Source of the DNA: Streptomyces longhuiensis
GTDB lineage: Bacteria; Actinomycetota; Actinomycetes; Streptomycetales; Streptomycetaceae
DNA length: 64,000 bases
Reading direction: 5' to 3'
Assembly (NCBI RefSeq): GCF_020616555.1
Contig: NZ_CP085173.1
Coordinates: 2,170,001-2,234,000, forward strand
Shown piece by piece: positions 7,778 through 16,648 of this stretch; position 1 is the first letter of the stretch; the number at the start of each line of letters is the position of its first letter. Under the pieces are notes generated by a model. That model searched no databases. It saw nothing but the letters and a program-made list of their open reading frames with translations, and was not told the origin of the DNA. A program made the position numbers and the translations under genes.

Positions 7778-9277
7778 CTATGCGATGAGCGTCCGCGGCG
7801 GCTCCGCCCCGGACGCTCCGCCTTCCCGCACGAGCCGCGCCGCCGCCGCGAGCCGCACCGCCGCCTCGTCGGCGACCGCCCCGGAGACGGTGAACGGCAG
7901 CCGCACATAGCCCTCGAAGGCGCCGTCCACCCCGAAGCGGGGACCCGAGGGCACCCGCACGCCGACGCGTTCGCCGACCTCCGCGAGCCGGGACCCCGAC
8001 AGACCTCCGGCGCGCACCCACAGCGTCAGCCCGCCGACCGGTACGTCGAACTCCCAGTCGGGCACTTCGCGGCGCAGCGCGGCGACCAGCGCGGCACTGT
8101 TGTCCCTCGCCTGGCTGCGGCGCAGCTCCACGGCGTCCTCCCAACCGCCCGTACTGAGCAGCCAGTTCACGGCCAGCTGCTCCAGGACCGGCGTGCCGAG
8201 GTCGGCGTAGGCGCGCGCGGCCACGAGGCTGCGGATCACATCGGGCGCCGCCCGCACCCAGCCGATGCGCATGCCCGCCCAGAACGCCTTGCTCGCCGAG
8301 CCGACCGTGATGACGGTGGAGCCCGCCGGATCGAAGGCGCAGACGCGGCGGGGCATGTCCAGGTCGGGGTCGAAGTGGAGCTCGGTCATGGTCTCGTCGA
8401 CGACGAGCACCGTGCCGGCCGAGCGCGCCGCCTCGACGAGCTGCCTGCGCTGGTCCTCGTCGGCGAGCGCCCCGGTGGGGTTGTGGAAGTCGGCGACGAC
8501 GTAGGCGAGCCGGGGCGCCGCGTCGCGCAGGACCTGCCGCCAGCGGTCGAGGTCCCATCCCGCGAGCCCCTCGGCCATGGCGACCGGGACGAGCCGGGCG
8601 CCCTCCTCGCGCATGAGCTGGAGGATGTTGGCGTACGAGGGTGACTCGACGGCGATGCGCTCGCCGCGGCCCGCGAAGAGATGGCAGATCGCGTCGATCG
8701 CACCCATCGCGCCCGTGGTCACCATGATCTGCTCGGGCATGGTCGGAATGCCGCGGGCGGTGTAGCGCTCGGCCAGCATCTCGCGCAGCGCGGGCAGGCC
8801 CGCAGGGTAGTCACCGTGGGTGTGCGCGTAGGGCGGGAGCTCGCCGAGCGCGCCCTGGACGGCGCGGGTCAGCCAGGGCTCGGGGGCGGGCAGGGCCGCG
8901 GTGCCGAGGTCGATCATCGAGCCGAGAGCCTCGGGCGGCAGGGGTTCGAGGCCGCGCGCGGGCAGCGGGTTCCCGGCGGGCACGGCCGTCCAGCTGCCCG
9001 CTCCCCTGCGTGATTCGAGGAACCCCTCGCCGCGCAGCGCCTCGTAGGCGGCGGCGACGGTCGTGCGGCTGACGGCCAGGGAGACGGCGAGCTCGCGTTC
9101 GGCGGGCAGGCGCGCCGCGACGGGCACGCGGCCTTCGAGGACGAGGAGGCGGATGCCGTCGGCCAAGGCACGGTAGGCGGGCGGACGGCGGCTTCCGGGG
9201 CCCGGAGGGCGCGTCTGCTGGGAGGTGAGCAGCCGGGCGAGCTGAGCCGCGCCCACCGCCGAAGTCCACTGAGCCAT
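7778..9277 (-). CDS. MocR/PdxR-type GntR regulator with aminotransferase domain
   Basis: A 499-residue fusion. Residues about 35-100 form a GntR winged helix (RLPAERELAVSLAVSRTTVAAAYEALRGEGF), and the rest is a fold-type I aminotransferase domain. The PLP lysine lies in GSASKAFWAGMRIGW near residue 350; DFHNPTG and VDETMTEL supply cofactor contacts. Such proteins use PLP-bound ligands to regulate an adjacent gene. It is divergent from a YczE-like membrane protein with 99 bp between starts, a frequent actinobacterial pairing. It probably controls that gene and itself. Confidence 0.9.
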   Translation of the reverse strand: MAQWTSAVGAAQLARLLTSQQTRPPGPGSRRPPAYRALADGIRLLVLEGRVPVAARLPAERELAVSLAVSRTTVAAAYEALRGEGFLESRRGAGSWTAVPAGNPLPARGLEPLPPEALGSMIDLGTAALPAPEPWLTRAVQGALGELPPYAHTHGDYPAGLPALREMLAERYTARGIPTMPEQIMVTTGAMGAIDAICHLFAGRGERIAVESPSYANILQLMREEGARLVPVAMAEGLAGWDLDRWRQVLRDAAPRLAYVVADFHNPTGALADEDQRRQLVEAARSAGTVLVVDETMTELHFDPDLDMPRRVCAFDPAGSTVITVGSASKAFWAGMRIGWVRAAPDVIRSLVAARAYADLGTPVLEQLAVNWLLSTGGWEDAVELRRSQARDNSAALVAALRREVPDWEFDVPVGGLTLWVRAGGLSGSRLAEVGERVGVRVPSGPRFGVDGAFEGYVRLPFTVSGAVADEAAVRLAAAARLVREGGASGAEPPRTLIA

Positions 9278-9313
9278 GGAGTCCAGTCCACCTTCCCCGA
9301 ATTGGCCATGGTT

Positions 9314-9355
9314 GGCCTGTGTTCCCAAGCCACAGAGTGTCATGCGACAGGCCAC
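9314..9355. promoter_or_regulatory. candidate MocR operator in divergent promoter
   Basis: TGGCCTGT at 9314-9321 and ACAGGCCA at 9348-9355 form a perfect inverted repeat; TTGGCC is also directly repeated just upstream at about 9303 and 9313. It lies between the MocR gene start at 9277 and the YczE-like start at 9377, where a MocR dimer would be expected to bind. Confidence 0.5.
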
Positions 9356-9376
9356 TACCACCACAGGGGGCTCCAC

Positions 9377-10045
9377 TTGTCCGCGTCGTCCACGCCACCC
9401 GGCCCGGGTCTCACTCGGCGCCTCCTCCAGCTCTATGTCGGCCTGGCGCTGTACGGCGTGAGTTCCGGCCTCCTCGTGAAGGCGGGGCTCGGCCTGGAGC
9501 CGTGGAACGTGCTCCACCAGGGCCTCGCCGAACTCACGGGGCTCTCCATCGGCGTCGTGTCGATCATCGTGGGCGCCCTGGTGCTGCTCCTGTGGATCCC
9601 GATCAAGCAGCGTCCCGGCCTCGGCACCGTCTCGAACGTCTTCGTGGTCGGCATCGCGATGGACGGCGCGCTGGCCGTCGTCCCCGATGTGCACGCCCTC
9701 GGGATCCGGATCCCGCTGATGGTGGCGGCGATCGTCCTGAACGGCGTGGCGACGGGCCTCTACATCGCCGCCTCCTTCGGGCCCGGCCCGCGCGACGGCC
9801 TGATGACGGGGCTGCACCGGCGTACCGGCCGCTCGCTCCGGCTGGTGCGCACGACCATCGAGGTCGCGGTGGTCGTGACGGGCTTCGTCCTCGGCGGCAC
9901 CATCGGCGTCGGCACCGTCCTGTACGCCGTGGCGATCGGCCCGCTGGCCCAGGTGTTCCTGAGGGTCTTCGCCTCCCCCGCGCCGCCCGAGGCACCCACC
10001 GCGGTTGCCGGCGCGTCACCCGAAGGGGCGATACTTCCGCGGTGA
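9377..10045 (+). CDS. YczE/YitT-like integral membrane protein
   Basis: A 222-residue polytopic membrane protein with about five hydrophobic helices (LQLYVGLALYGVSSGLLV, IGVVSIIVGALVLLLWIPI, IPLMVAAIVLNGVATGLYI, TIEVAVVVTGFVLGG). The GPGPRDGLMTGL loop is characteristic of the YczE/YyaS family. The TTG at 9377 was chosen because AGGGGG stands seven bases before it and it removes an implausible hydrophilic extension. It is divergent from a MocR regulator and overlaps the GDPD gene by 4 bp (GTGA). Substrate is unknown; the MocR link hints at a vitamin or amino-acid-derived compound. Confidence 0.8.
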   Translation: MSASSTPPGPGLTRRLLQLYVGLALYGVSSGLLVKAGLGLEPWNVLHQGLAELTGLSIGVVSIIVGALVLLLWIPIKQRPGLGTVSNVFVVGIAMDGALAVVPDVHALGIRIPLMVAAIVLNGVATGLYIAASFGPGPRDGLMTGLHRRTGRSLRLVRTTIEVAVVVTGFVLGGTIGVGTVLYAVAIGPLAQVFLRVFASPAPPEAPTAVAGASPEGAILPR

Positions 10046-10809
10046 CCACGCGCGTACGCCATCCCTATCTCGACCGTTCCGGACCGCTGGCCTTCGCTCA
10101 TCGCGGCGGGACGGCCGACGGCCTGGAGAACACGATGGCGGCGTTCCGGCGCTCCGTGGACCTCGGCTACCGCTACATCGAGACGGATGTGCACGCCACG
10201 TCCGACGGCACGCTCGTGGCCTTCCACGACGCGACGCTCGACCGGGTCACCGATGCGGCGGGCCGGATAGCGGACCTCCCTTGGAGCGACGTGCGCCCCG
10301 CGCGCGTGGCGGGCCGCGAACCGGTGCCGCTCTTCGAGGAACTCCTGGAGACCTTCCCCGACGTGCACTGGAACGTGGACGTCAAGGCCGAACCCGCGCT
10401 GCTCCCGTTGCTCGAGCTGATCGGCCGCATGGACGCGTGGGACCGGGTCTGCGTCGGCTCGTTCTCGGAGACCCGGGTGGCCAGGGCACAGTCCCTCGCG
10501 GGTCCCCGCCTCGCCACGTCGTACGGCACGCGTGGCGTGCTCGGCCTGCGGCTGCGGTCCCTCGGGCTGCCCGCGGCGCTGCGCCCTTCGGCGGTGTGCG
10601 CCCAGGTACCCGTGGCCCAGTCGGGGATACGCGTCGTCGACCGGCGCTTCGTCCGCGCGGCCCACGCGCGCGGGCTCCAGGTCCATGTGTGGACCGTCAA
10701 CGACCGCGCACAGATGAGTGAACTCCTCGACCTCGGCGTGGATGGCATCATGACCGATCACATCGAGACGCTGCGTGACGTGCTCAAGGACCGGGGAGCC
10801 TGGACCTGA
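10042..10809 (+). CDS. glycerophosphodiester phosphodiesterase
   Basis: A 255-residue GDPD-family TIM barrel that hydrolyses glycerophosphodiesters to glycerol-3-phosphate and an alcohol. Catalytic signatures are FAHRGG near residue 17, ENTMAAF, the metal-binding IETDVHATSDG near 46-55 and FHDATLDR near 62. The C-terminal VWTVNDRAQM...GVDGIMTDH is typical. There is no signal peptide. The start GTG overlaps the stop of the YczE-like gene, so the two are translationally coupled. Confidence 0.93.
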   Translation: MTTRVRHPYLDRSGPLAFAHRGGTADGLENTMAAFRRSVDLGYRYIETDVHATSDGTLVAFHDATLDRVTDAAGRIADLPWSDVRPARVAGREPVPLFEELLETFPDVHWNVDVKAEPALLPLLELIGRMDAWDRVCVGSFSETRVARAQSLAGPRLATSYGTRGVLGLRLRSLGLPAALRPSAVCAQVPVAQSGIRVVDRRFVRAAHARGLQVHVWTVNDRAQMSELLDLGVDGIMTDHIETLRDVLKDRGAWT

Positions 10810-10855
10810 CCGCCCGCCGGCCGCGTCCGGACACGGGGACAGCGAGGGGGCGCGG

Positions 10856-12214
10856 GTGGGCAGCGACACCGTGCGGGCGGAGCCGGCGGGCGACGAGGCG
10901 GCGCAGCGGCGCCGGGAGCAGCGGGGCTGGTACTTCTACGACTGGGCGTGCTCGGTCTACTCGACAAGCGTCCTCACGGTGTTCCTCGGGCCGTATCTGA
11001 CGGCGGTCGCCAAGTCGGCGGCGGACGCGGACGGCTTCGTGCACCCGCTGGGGATACCGGTCCGGGCGGGCGCGTTCTTCGCGTACGCCGTCTCCGCCTC
11101 GGTCATCGTCTCGATCCTGGTGATGCCGCTCGCGGGTGCGGCCGCCGACCGTACCGGCCGCAAGAAGCCGCTGCTCGCGGTCTCCGCGTATCTGGGGGCC
11201 GCGGCGACCGCCGGGATGTTCTTCCTGGACGGGGACCGCTATCTGCTGGGCGGGTTCCTGCTCGTCGTCGCCAATGCCTCGCTCGCGGTGTCGATGGTCC
11301 TCTACAACTCGTATCTGCCCCAGATCGCGCCCCCCGAGGAACGCGACGCGGTCTCCTCGCGCGGCTGGGCGTTCGGCTACGCGTCCGGGGCGCTCGTCCT
11401 CGTGGCGAACCTCGTCCTGTACTCCGGCCACGACTCCTTCGGTGTGTCCGAGTCGACGGCGGTACGGATCTGCCTGGCCTCCGCGGGCGTGTGGTGGGGC
11501 GCGTTCACGCTCGTACCGCTGCGGCGCCTGCGGGACCGTCGCACGGCACCCGCCGGTGACGGGGCGGCGACGGTGCCCGGCTGGCGTCAACTGGCCTCGA
11601 CCGTGCGCGACATGCGCCGTCGCCCGCTGACGCTCTCGTTCCTGCTCGCCTATCTGGTCTACAACGACGGCATCCAGACGGTGATCTCGCAGGCATCCGT
11701 GTACGGCTCGGAGGAGCTCGGCCTCGACCAGTCGACGCTGATCGTGGCGGTGCTGCTGGTGCAGGTCCTCGCCGTGGCGGGTGCGCTCGCGATGGGGCGC
11801 CTCGCCCGTACGTACGGTGCGAAGAACACGATCCTCGGCTCGCTGATCGCCTGGACGGTCACGATCGGGGCCGGTTACTTCCTGCCGTCGGGGGCGCCGG
11901 TGTGGTTCTTCGCGCTGGCGGCCGGGATCGGGCTCGTGCTCGGCGGCACGCAGGCGCTGTCCCGTTCCCTTTTCTCGCATCTGGTGCCGGCCGGCAAAGA
12001 GGCCGAGTACTACTCCGCATACGAGATGAGCGACCGGGGAATGAGCTGGCTCGGACCGCTCGTTTTCGGCCTCGCGTACCAGCTGACCGGCAGTTATAGG
12101 GATGCCATCGTGTCCCTGGTGGCGTTCTTCATGATCGGCTTTGTGCTGCTTGCCCGGGTTCCGGTGAGGCAGGCGGTGCGCGACGCGGGAAATCCCGTAC
12201 CCACCCGGATTTAG
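10856..12214 (+). CDS. MFS transporter, UMF1/ATG22-like
   Basis: A 452-residue protein with about twelve hydrophobic helices. The N-terminal WYFYDWACSVYSTSVLTVF segment and the loop DRTGRKKPLL after helix 2 are typical of the UMF1 branch of the major facilitator superfamily, often predicted as amino-acid or drug exporters. The GTG at 10856 has GAGGGG upstream and is 46 bp after the GDPD gene, so it is probably the third gene of that operon. Substrate is unknown. Confidence 0.85.
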   Translation: MGSDTVRAEPAGDEAAQRRREQRGWYFYDWACSVYSTSVLTVFLGPYLTAVAKSAADADGFVHPLGIPVRAGAFFAYAVSASVIVSILVMPLAGAAADRTGRKKPLLAVSAYLGAAATAGMFFLDGDRYLLGGFLLVVANASLAVSMVLYNSYLPQIAPPEERDAVSSRGWAFGYASGALVLVANLVLYSGHDSFGVSESTAVRICLASAGVWWGAFTLVPLRRLRDRRTAPAGDGAATVPGWRQLASTVRDMRRRPLTLSFLLAYLVYNDGIQTVISQASVYGSEELGLDQSTLIVAVLLVQVLAVAGALAMGRLARTYGAKNTILGSLIAWTVTIGAGYFLPSGAPVWFFALAAGIGLVLGGTQALSRSLFSHLVPAGKEAEYYSAYEMSDRGMSWLGPLVFGLAYQLTGSYRDAIVSLVAFFMIGFVLLARVPVRQAVRDAGNPVPTRI

Positions 12215-12299
12215 CACCAGGGGCCAAAGGCCGGTAGTGTACGCGTTTGGCCTGCCAGGCGTACCGTTACTGCACGTCAATATCGCAAAACGCTGGGTG

Positions 12300-12317
12300 A
12301 CATCTGCTGGCAGATGT
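12300..12317. promoter_or_regulatory. palindrome upstream of rbpA
   Basis: ACATCTGC-TG-GCAGATGT is a perfect 8-bp palindrome with a 2-bp centre, 66 bp upstream of the sigma-R -35 element. It may be a transcription factor site for rbpA or a small terminator of the preceding MFS gene; no U-tract follows. Confidence 0.4.
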
Positions 12318-12382
12318 GACAAACCGGACGCCGGTGGGTACAACAAGGGGCGGCTACGACGGCGACGCATGACCCGGAACCG

Positions 12383-12408
12383 GGAATCTTTACCGCCGAC
12401 CGGACGTT
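12383..12408 (+). promoter_or_regulatory. sigma-R promoter of rbpA
   Basis: GGAAT at 12383-12387 and GTT at 12406-12408 are separated by exactly 18 bp, matching the sigma-R consensus GGAAT-N18-GTT. It lies 62 bp before the rbpA start. Induction of rbpA by thiol-oxidative stress through sigma-R is known in S. coelicolor. Confidence 0.85.
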
Positions 12409-12469
12409 GACCGGATGACGACGACAGCGACACCTGTCCTGTGGGCGACAAGCCCGGGAGGCACGATTC

Positions 12470-12844
12470 ATGAGTGAGCGAGCTCTTCGCGGTACACGCC
12501 TCGTAGTGACGAGCTACGAGACGGACCGCGGCATCGACTTGGCTCCGCGCCAGGCCGTGGAGTACGCATGCGAGAAGGGACATCGTTTTGAGATGCCCTT
12601 CTCGGTGGAGGCCGAAATTCCGTCGGAGTGGGAGTGCAAGGTCTGCGGGGCCCAGGCACTTCTCGTGGATGGCGACGGCCCTGAGGAGAAGAAGGCCAAG
12701 CCCGCGCGTACGCATTGGGACATGCTGATGGAGCGGCGTACTCGCGAGGAACTCGAAGAGGTCCTCGAGGAGCGGCTCGCCGTTCTCCGATCGGGCGCCA
12801 TGAACATCGCGGTGCACCCGCGCGACAGCCGCAAGTCCGCCTGA
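12470..12844 (+). CDS. rbpA: RNA polymerase-binding protein RbpA
   Basis: A 124-residue actinobacterial transcription factor that binds RNA polymerase with group 1/2 sigma factors and stabilises open complexes. The core domain contains the CEKGHRF and CKVCGAQ zinc-binding segments near residues 35 and 57. A basic linker follows at about 70-78 (EEKKAKPARTHWDML), then the sigma-interacting domain MERRTREELEEVLEERLAVLR. It is preceded by a sigma-R promoter and followed by a 23-bp stem terminator, so it is monocistronic. Equivalent to SCO1421, from memory. Confidence 0.97.
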   Translation: MSERALRGTRLVVTSYETDRGIDLAPRQAVEYACEKGHRFEMPFSVEAEIPSEWECKVCGAQALLVDGDGPEEKKAKPARTHWDMLMERRTREELEEVLEERLAVLRSGAMNIAVHPRDSRKSA

Positions 12845-12875
12845 TCCCACGGGAGCAGCGGGAGCGCGACTGAAG

Positions 12876-12922
12876 AAAGCCGTGGGCCGGACACACGTCA
12901 CGTGTGTCCGGCCCACGGCTTT
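12876..12922. terminator. rbpA terminator, bidirectional
   Basis: A 23-base arm starting AAAGCCGTGGGCC at 12876 is perfectly complementary to the arm at 12900-12922, with one base between them. It ends in TTTT on the plus strand and starts with AAA, so it can serve rbpA and the converging fxsA gene. Confidence 0.9.
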
Positions 12923-13011
12923 TCGCGTGTCCGGCGCCGGTCTTCGCGGTCCGGCGCCGGGCGGGGCTCAGGCCGGGCGGGGCTCAGTGAGCTTCTGGGC
13001 CCCCCGCGGGC

Positions 13012-13593
13012 TCAGGGGGCGATCGGGGGGCGCGGACCCGCGTCGGGACGCTGTGCGGGCCGCTCATCGTCCTTGATCACCTCGCCCTGGATGACCGTGC
13101 CGTCCGGCCGGTGCATCCGGGCCTGCTGGAAGGCGTCGCCGAAGGTCCCGGGGGCGGCCGACTGCATCTTCCGCTCGATGGTCCGCTCCGTGTAGCGGCT
13201 CAGGGTCGTGCGGACGGGCGGGACGAGCAGGAGGAGACCCAGGGCGTCGGAGACGAGGCCGGGGATCATCAGCAGCAGACCGGCCAGCATCACCAGACCG
13301 TTGCCCTCGGAGCGCTGCCCGCCTGCCGGGACCGCGCCGCTCTGCTGCCGTTGCAGCGTCTCGCTCAGATTCCTGAAGGCCCGGCGCCCGGCGCGCTTGA
13401 TGACGACGGCGCCGAGCACGATCCCGGCGAGCAGCAGCAGGAAGACGGTGAACCCGCCGGCCGCGCCGGCCACCACGGTCAGCAGCCAGATCTCCAGGAC
13501 CAGCCATGCGGCGATACCGAGCGGCAGAAACGTGCGGACCCGGGAACGCCGGGGCGTGGCGGGGCGCGAAGCGGACGGTGTGCCTGTGGTCAT
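13012..13593 (-). CDS. fxsA: FxsA-family cytoplasmic membrane protein
   Basis: A 193-residue protein with three to four membrane helices (LPLGIAAWLVLEIWLLTVVAGA, FTVFLLLLAGIVLGAVVI, GLVMLAGLLLMIPGLVSDALGLLLLVPPV). The MIPGLVSDALGLLLL motif is the FxsA signature. The C-terminal 70 residues are hydrophilic. E. coli FxsA relieves phage exclusion when overproduced; its normal role is unknown. It converges on rbpA across a shared terminator. Confidence 0.92.
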   Translation of the reverse strand: MTTGTPSASRPATPRRSRVRTFLPLGIAAWLVLEIWLLTVVAGAAGGFTVFLLLLAGIVLGAVVIKRAGRRAFRNLSETLQRQQSGAVPAGGQRSEGNGLVMLAGLLLMIPGLVSDALGLLLLVPPVRTTLSRYTERTIERKMQSAAPGTFGDAFQQARMHRPDGTVIQGEVIKDDERPAQRPDAGPRPPIAP

Positions 13594-13662
13594 GCACCCA
13601 GTGTGCCTGGGCCCCGGCGCAAGTGGCGTAAGGGGGAGATCAAGATCGACGGAGGCTCCGGC

Positions 13663-14430
13663 TCAGGGCTGCTTGCGGCCGATCACACGCCCCATGCGCT
13701 CCCCCACGCCCCACGCGGTGACCCGCCACAGTGCCTCGACGACGATGTCACGGCTCATCTTGGAGTCGCCGAGCTCGCGCTCGACGAACGTGATGGGCAC
13801 TTCGACGACGTGATAGCCGGCCCTGACCGCACGTCGCGCGAGGTCGACCTGGAAGCAGTAGCCCTGGGAGGAGACCTCGCCGAGCCCGAGGCCTTCGAGG
13901 GTCTCGCGGCGGAAGGCGCGGAAGCCGCCGGTGACGTCCCGGATCGGCACGTCGAGCAGCAGCCGCGAGTACGTGCTGCCACCGCGGGAGAGGAACTCGC
14001 GCGACTTGGGCCAGTTGACGACCCGTCCGCCCGGCACCCAGCGCGAGCCGAGCACGAGGTCGGAGCCCTTCAGCGCGGTCAGCAACCGGGGCAGTTCCTC
14101 GGGCTGATGGGAGCCGTCGGCGTCCATCTCCACCAGGACGCCGTACCCGTGCTCCAACCCCCAGCGGAAGCCCGCGAGATAGGCCGCGCCGAGACCCTCC
14201 TTGCCCTGTCGGTGCAGGACCTGGACCTGGTCGTCGGCCGAGGCGAGCTCGTCGGCGAGCTTTCCCGTGCCGTCGGGGCTGTTGTCGTCGGCGACGAGGA
14301 CATGCGCCTCGGGCACGGACGCGCGCACCCGGCCGACGATCGACTTGATGTTCTCCGCCTCGTTGTAGGTCGGGATGATCACCAGCGCCGTACCGAGAGG
14401 ACCGAACTGCCGCCCACCGCCGTCGTTCAC
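13663..14430 (-). CDS. ppm1: polyprenol-phosphate mannose synthase (Ppm1/Dpm1)
   Basis: A 255-residue GT2 glycosyltransferase that transfers mannose from GDP-mannose to polyprenol phosphate. It shows VIIPTYNEAENI near residue 17, ADDNSPDGT near 47, the metal-binding VEMDADGSHQPEELP near 100, and GSRWVPGG near 128. There are no C-terminal membrane helices and no fused apolipoprotein N-acyltransferase domain, matching the stand-alone enzyme SCO1423 used in protein O-mannosylation in S. coelicolor. It would supply the mannosyl donor for the O-mannosyltransferase and possibly for envelope glycans. Confidence 0.93.
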   Translation of the reverse strand: MNDGGGRQFGPLGTALVIIPTYNEAENIKSIVGRVRASVPEAHVLVADDNSPDGTGKLADELASADDQVQVLHRQGKEGLGAAYLAGFRWGLEHGYGVLVEMDADGSHQPEELPRLLTALKGSDLVLGSRWVPGGRVVNWPKSREFLSRGGSTYSRLLLDVPIRDVTGGFRAFRRETLEGLGLGEVSSQGYCFQVDLARRAVRAGYHVVEVPITFVERELGDSKMSRDIVVEALWRVTAWGVGERMGRVIGRKQP

Positions 14431-14948
14431 AGCTTCCCCTTAAGACTCCTGTACGAGGGGACCACCATAGCGAGGCCTCCTGTCGGCGCAGGTAAGGCGC
14501 CCTGCACGAAGCTGCGGGATCGGGGCCCGGTGCCCTTCGGGCCGACCTGGGACCCGCTGGCTGCGGGTCTACCGAGAGCCGTTGTCTACTGAGCTTCCGG
14601 GCCCCACCCGGGTCGCACCGTCCCCCGTGCTCCCGCGGAGCAGGGAAGGACCGCCATCCGGCCGGAACGTTCCAGCGCCCCATGGCGCGGGTGCTGGGCC
14701 TGGCTCCCAGTGGCGGTGCGCCGGTTTGGCACACCGCCCCATGACCCAGCGGCGTTCATCGACTGCGCGGAGGTTCCCCGGTCGGACGTCCAGTGGTGGA
14801 CCCGGCAGAACCTACCCGTCGACCGCGCCCAGCTGTCAACACCCGTTTGAGCTGCGGTTATTGGGGAAACCGCCTGGTCAGTGCCGAGGATCCGCAGGTC
14901 GCGCGAACGTGCGGCGGACCGCGATCGGCCGTACAGCGACCGCCGACA
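14431..14948. other. gene-free stretch before the amidohydrolase 3' end
   Basis: About 518 bp lie between the ppm1 start and the amidohydrolase stop. Open frames here have no ribosome site or recognisable product. The part next to ppm1 should hold its promoter; I see no clear terminator or repeat. Confidence 0.5.
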
Positions 14949-16583
14949 TCACTCGTCCGGCCCTACGTACACGGTCCGCCCGCCGACCACCGTGCGCAGG
15001 CAGAGCGGCAGTTGGCCCCCTGGCGTGAGATCCGGGAGGCCCGGAGTCCCCGAGCGCGGGTCGGTCGACCAGCGCGCGACGCGGTCGTCCGGCGCCTGGA
15101 CGACGAGCTCCTCGGTGCGCCACACGGCGTAGTCCGCCGGGGCGCCCGGGACCAGGATGCCCGCGTCGTCCCGGCCGACGGCGCGCCAGCCGCCGCGGGT
15201 GTGCGCGGTGAACGCGGCGCGCACGGAGACCCGGTGCTCGGGCGTGCGGTGGAAGGCCGCGGCGCGGACCGTGCCCCACGGGTCGAGCGGGGTGACCGGA
15301 CTGTCGGAGCCGAAGGCCAGTGGGACCCCGGCGCGCAGGAGGGCGGCGAACGGGTTGAGGGCGCGGGCCCGTTCCACGCCGAGACGGTCGGCGTACATGC
15401 CGTCCTCGCCGCCCCACAGGGCGTCGAAGGCGGGCTGCACGGACGCGGTGAGACCGAACTCGGCGAAGGAGGCGATGGTCTCCGGCGACAGCATCTCGGC
15501 GTGCTCGACGCGGTGCCGTGCGGCCCTGACGCGGGCGAGGCCGACCTTCTCGGCGGCGGCGCGCACGCCGTCCACCACGGCGGTCACCGCGGCGTCCCCG
15601 ATGGCGTGGAAGCCCGCCTGGAGCCCCGCCTCGGTGCAGGCGACGACGTGGGCGGCGACGGCGTGGGCGTCCAGGTAGGAGGTGCCGGTGTGCCCGGCGG
15701 CCGCGTCCGCGTAGGGCTCGTGCAGGCAGGCCGTGTGCGAGCCGAGGGCGCCGTCCACGAAGAGGTCACCGGCGGCGCCGACGGCGCCCAGCGCGCGGGC
15801 CCGCTCGATGTCCAGGTCGGCCCAGTAGCCGACGACCCGGGGGCCGGACTCCTCGGCGGCCAGGCGCAGCAGGCCCGTGAAGTCGTCCTCGGAGGAGATG
15901 TCGGGGCCACCGCACTCGTGCACGGAGCCGATCCCCAGGGAGGCCGCGTGCCGCAGGGCCGCGCGCTGGGCCTCCGTGCGCTGCTGCGGGGTGACGGCGG
16001 CGTGGGCGGCGGCGCGCACGGCGTGGTGGGCGTCGCGGGTGAGCGGCCCGTCGGGGGTGAATCCGGGGCGGTCCGCGATGCCGTGGACGAGGTCGAGCAG
16101 GGCCGTGGTGACGGCGGCCGAGTGGACGTCGATGCGGGAGAGGTAGAGCGGGCGGCCGCCGGTCGCCTCGTCGAGCTCGGCGCGTGTGAGGGGCTCGCCG
16201 TCGGGCCAGCGGGCGGCGTCCCAGCCGTGGCCGAGGAGGATCCGGTCCGTGGGGCGGGCGGCCGCGTGGGCGCGGACGAGGGCGAGCGCCTCGCCCCGGT
16301 CGCGGGCCGCGGAGAGGTCGAGGCCGGTCAGGGCGAGCCCCGTCGACGTGGTGTGGACGTGGGCGTCGGTGAACGCGGGAGTGACGAGGGCGCCTTCGAG
16401 GTCGACGACCTCGTCGACCCCCTCGGCGAACGCGTCGGCCGCGCCTTCGGAGCCGACCCAGGCGACGTGCCCCCGCTCGACGACCATGGCCGTGGCGAAG
16501 GGGTCGGCGGGGCTGTGGACGTCGCCACCGCGCAGAAGGACGGTGCGGGACTCTGCCGGTGCGGGCGTGGGGGTCGTACTCAT
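14949..16583 (-). CDS. amidohydrolase, YtcJ/amidohydrolase_3 family
   Basis: A 544-residue metal-dependent hydrolase. The N-terminal beta-sandwich strand GHVAWVGSEGAADAF leads to the metal motif FTDAHVHTT near residue 70. Later come HECGG near 215, FHAIGDAAV near 330, RHRVEHAEM near 358 and FGSDSPVTPLDPW near 410, as in YtcJ-like enzymes. No signal peptide is present. The start ATG at 16583 gives the usual N-terminus for the family. It precedes an Lrp-type regulator gene by 65 bp on the same strand. The substrate is unknown. Confidence 0.88.
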   Translation of the reverse strand: MSTTPTPAPAESRTVLLRGGDVHSPADPFATAMVVERGHVAWVGSEGAADAFAEGVDEVVDLEGALVTPAFTDAHVHTTSTGLALTGLDLSAARDRGEALALVRAHAAARPTDRILLGHGWDAARWPDGEPLTRAELDEATGGRPLYLSRIDVHSAAVTTALLDLVHGIADRPGFTPDGPLTRDAHHAVRAAAHAAVTPQQRTEAQRAALRHAASLGIGSVHECGGPDISSEDDFTGLLRLAAEESGPRVVGYWADLDIERARALGAVGAAGDLFVDGALGSHTACLHEPYADAAAGHTGTSYLDAHAVAAHVVACTEAGLQAGFHAIGDAAVTAVVDGVRAAAEKVGLARVRAARHRVEHAEMLSPETIASFAEFGLTASVQPAFDALWGGEDGMYADRLGVERARALNPFAALLRAGVPLAFGSDSPVTPLDPWGTVRAAAFHRTPEHRVSVRAAFTAHTRGGWRAVGRDDAGILVPGAPADYAVWRTEELVVQAPDDRVARWSTDPRSGTPGLPDLTPGGQLPLCLRTVVGGRTVYVGPDE

Positions 16584-16648
16584 GAGGACAGTTTCCCGCG
16601 TTTGTGCCCCTGGGCCGCACCCGGGGGCCCGCATCGGACCCGTGTCGG

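Noticed and set aside
10784..12916. 710-codon minus-strand frame
   Set aside because: Mirror of the MFS and rbpA genes caused by GC bias; crosses a terminator and has no ribosome site.
14431..14948. Search for a tRNA or small gene in this gap
   Set aside because: No T-loop, CCA-type acceptor or start with ribosome site was found.
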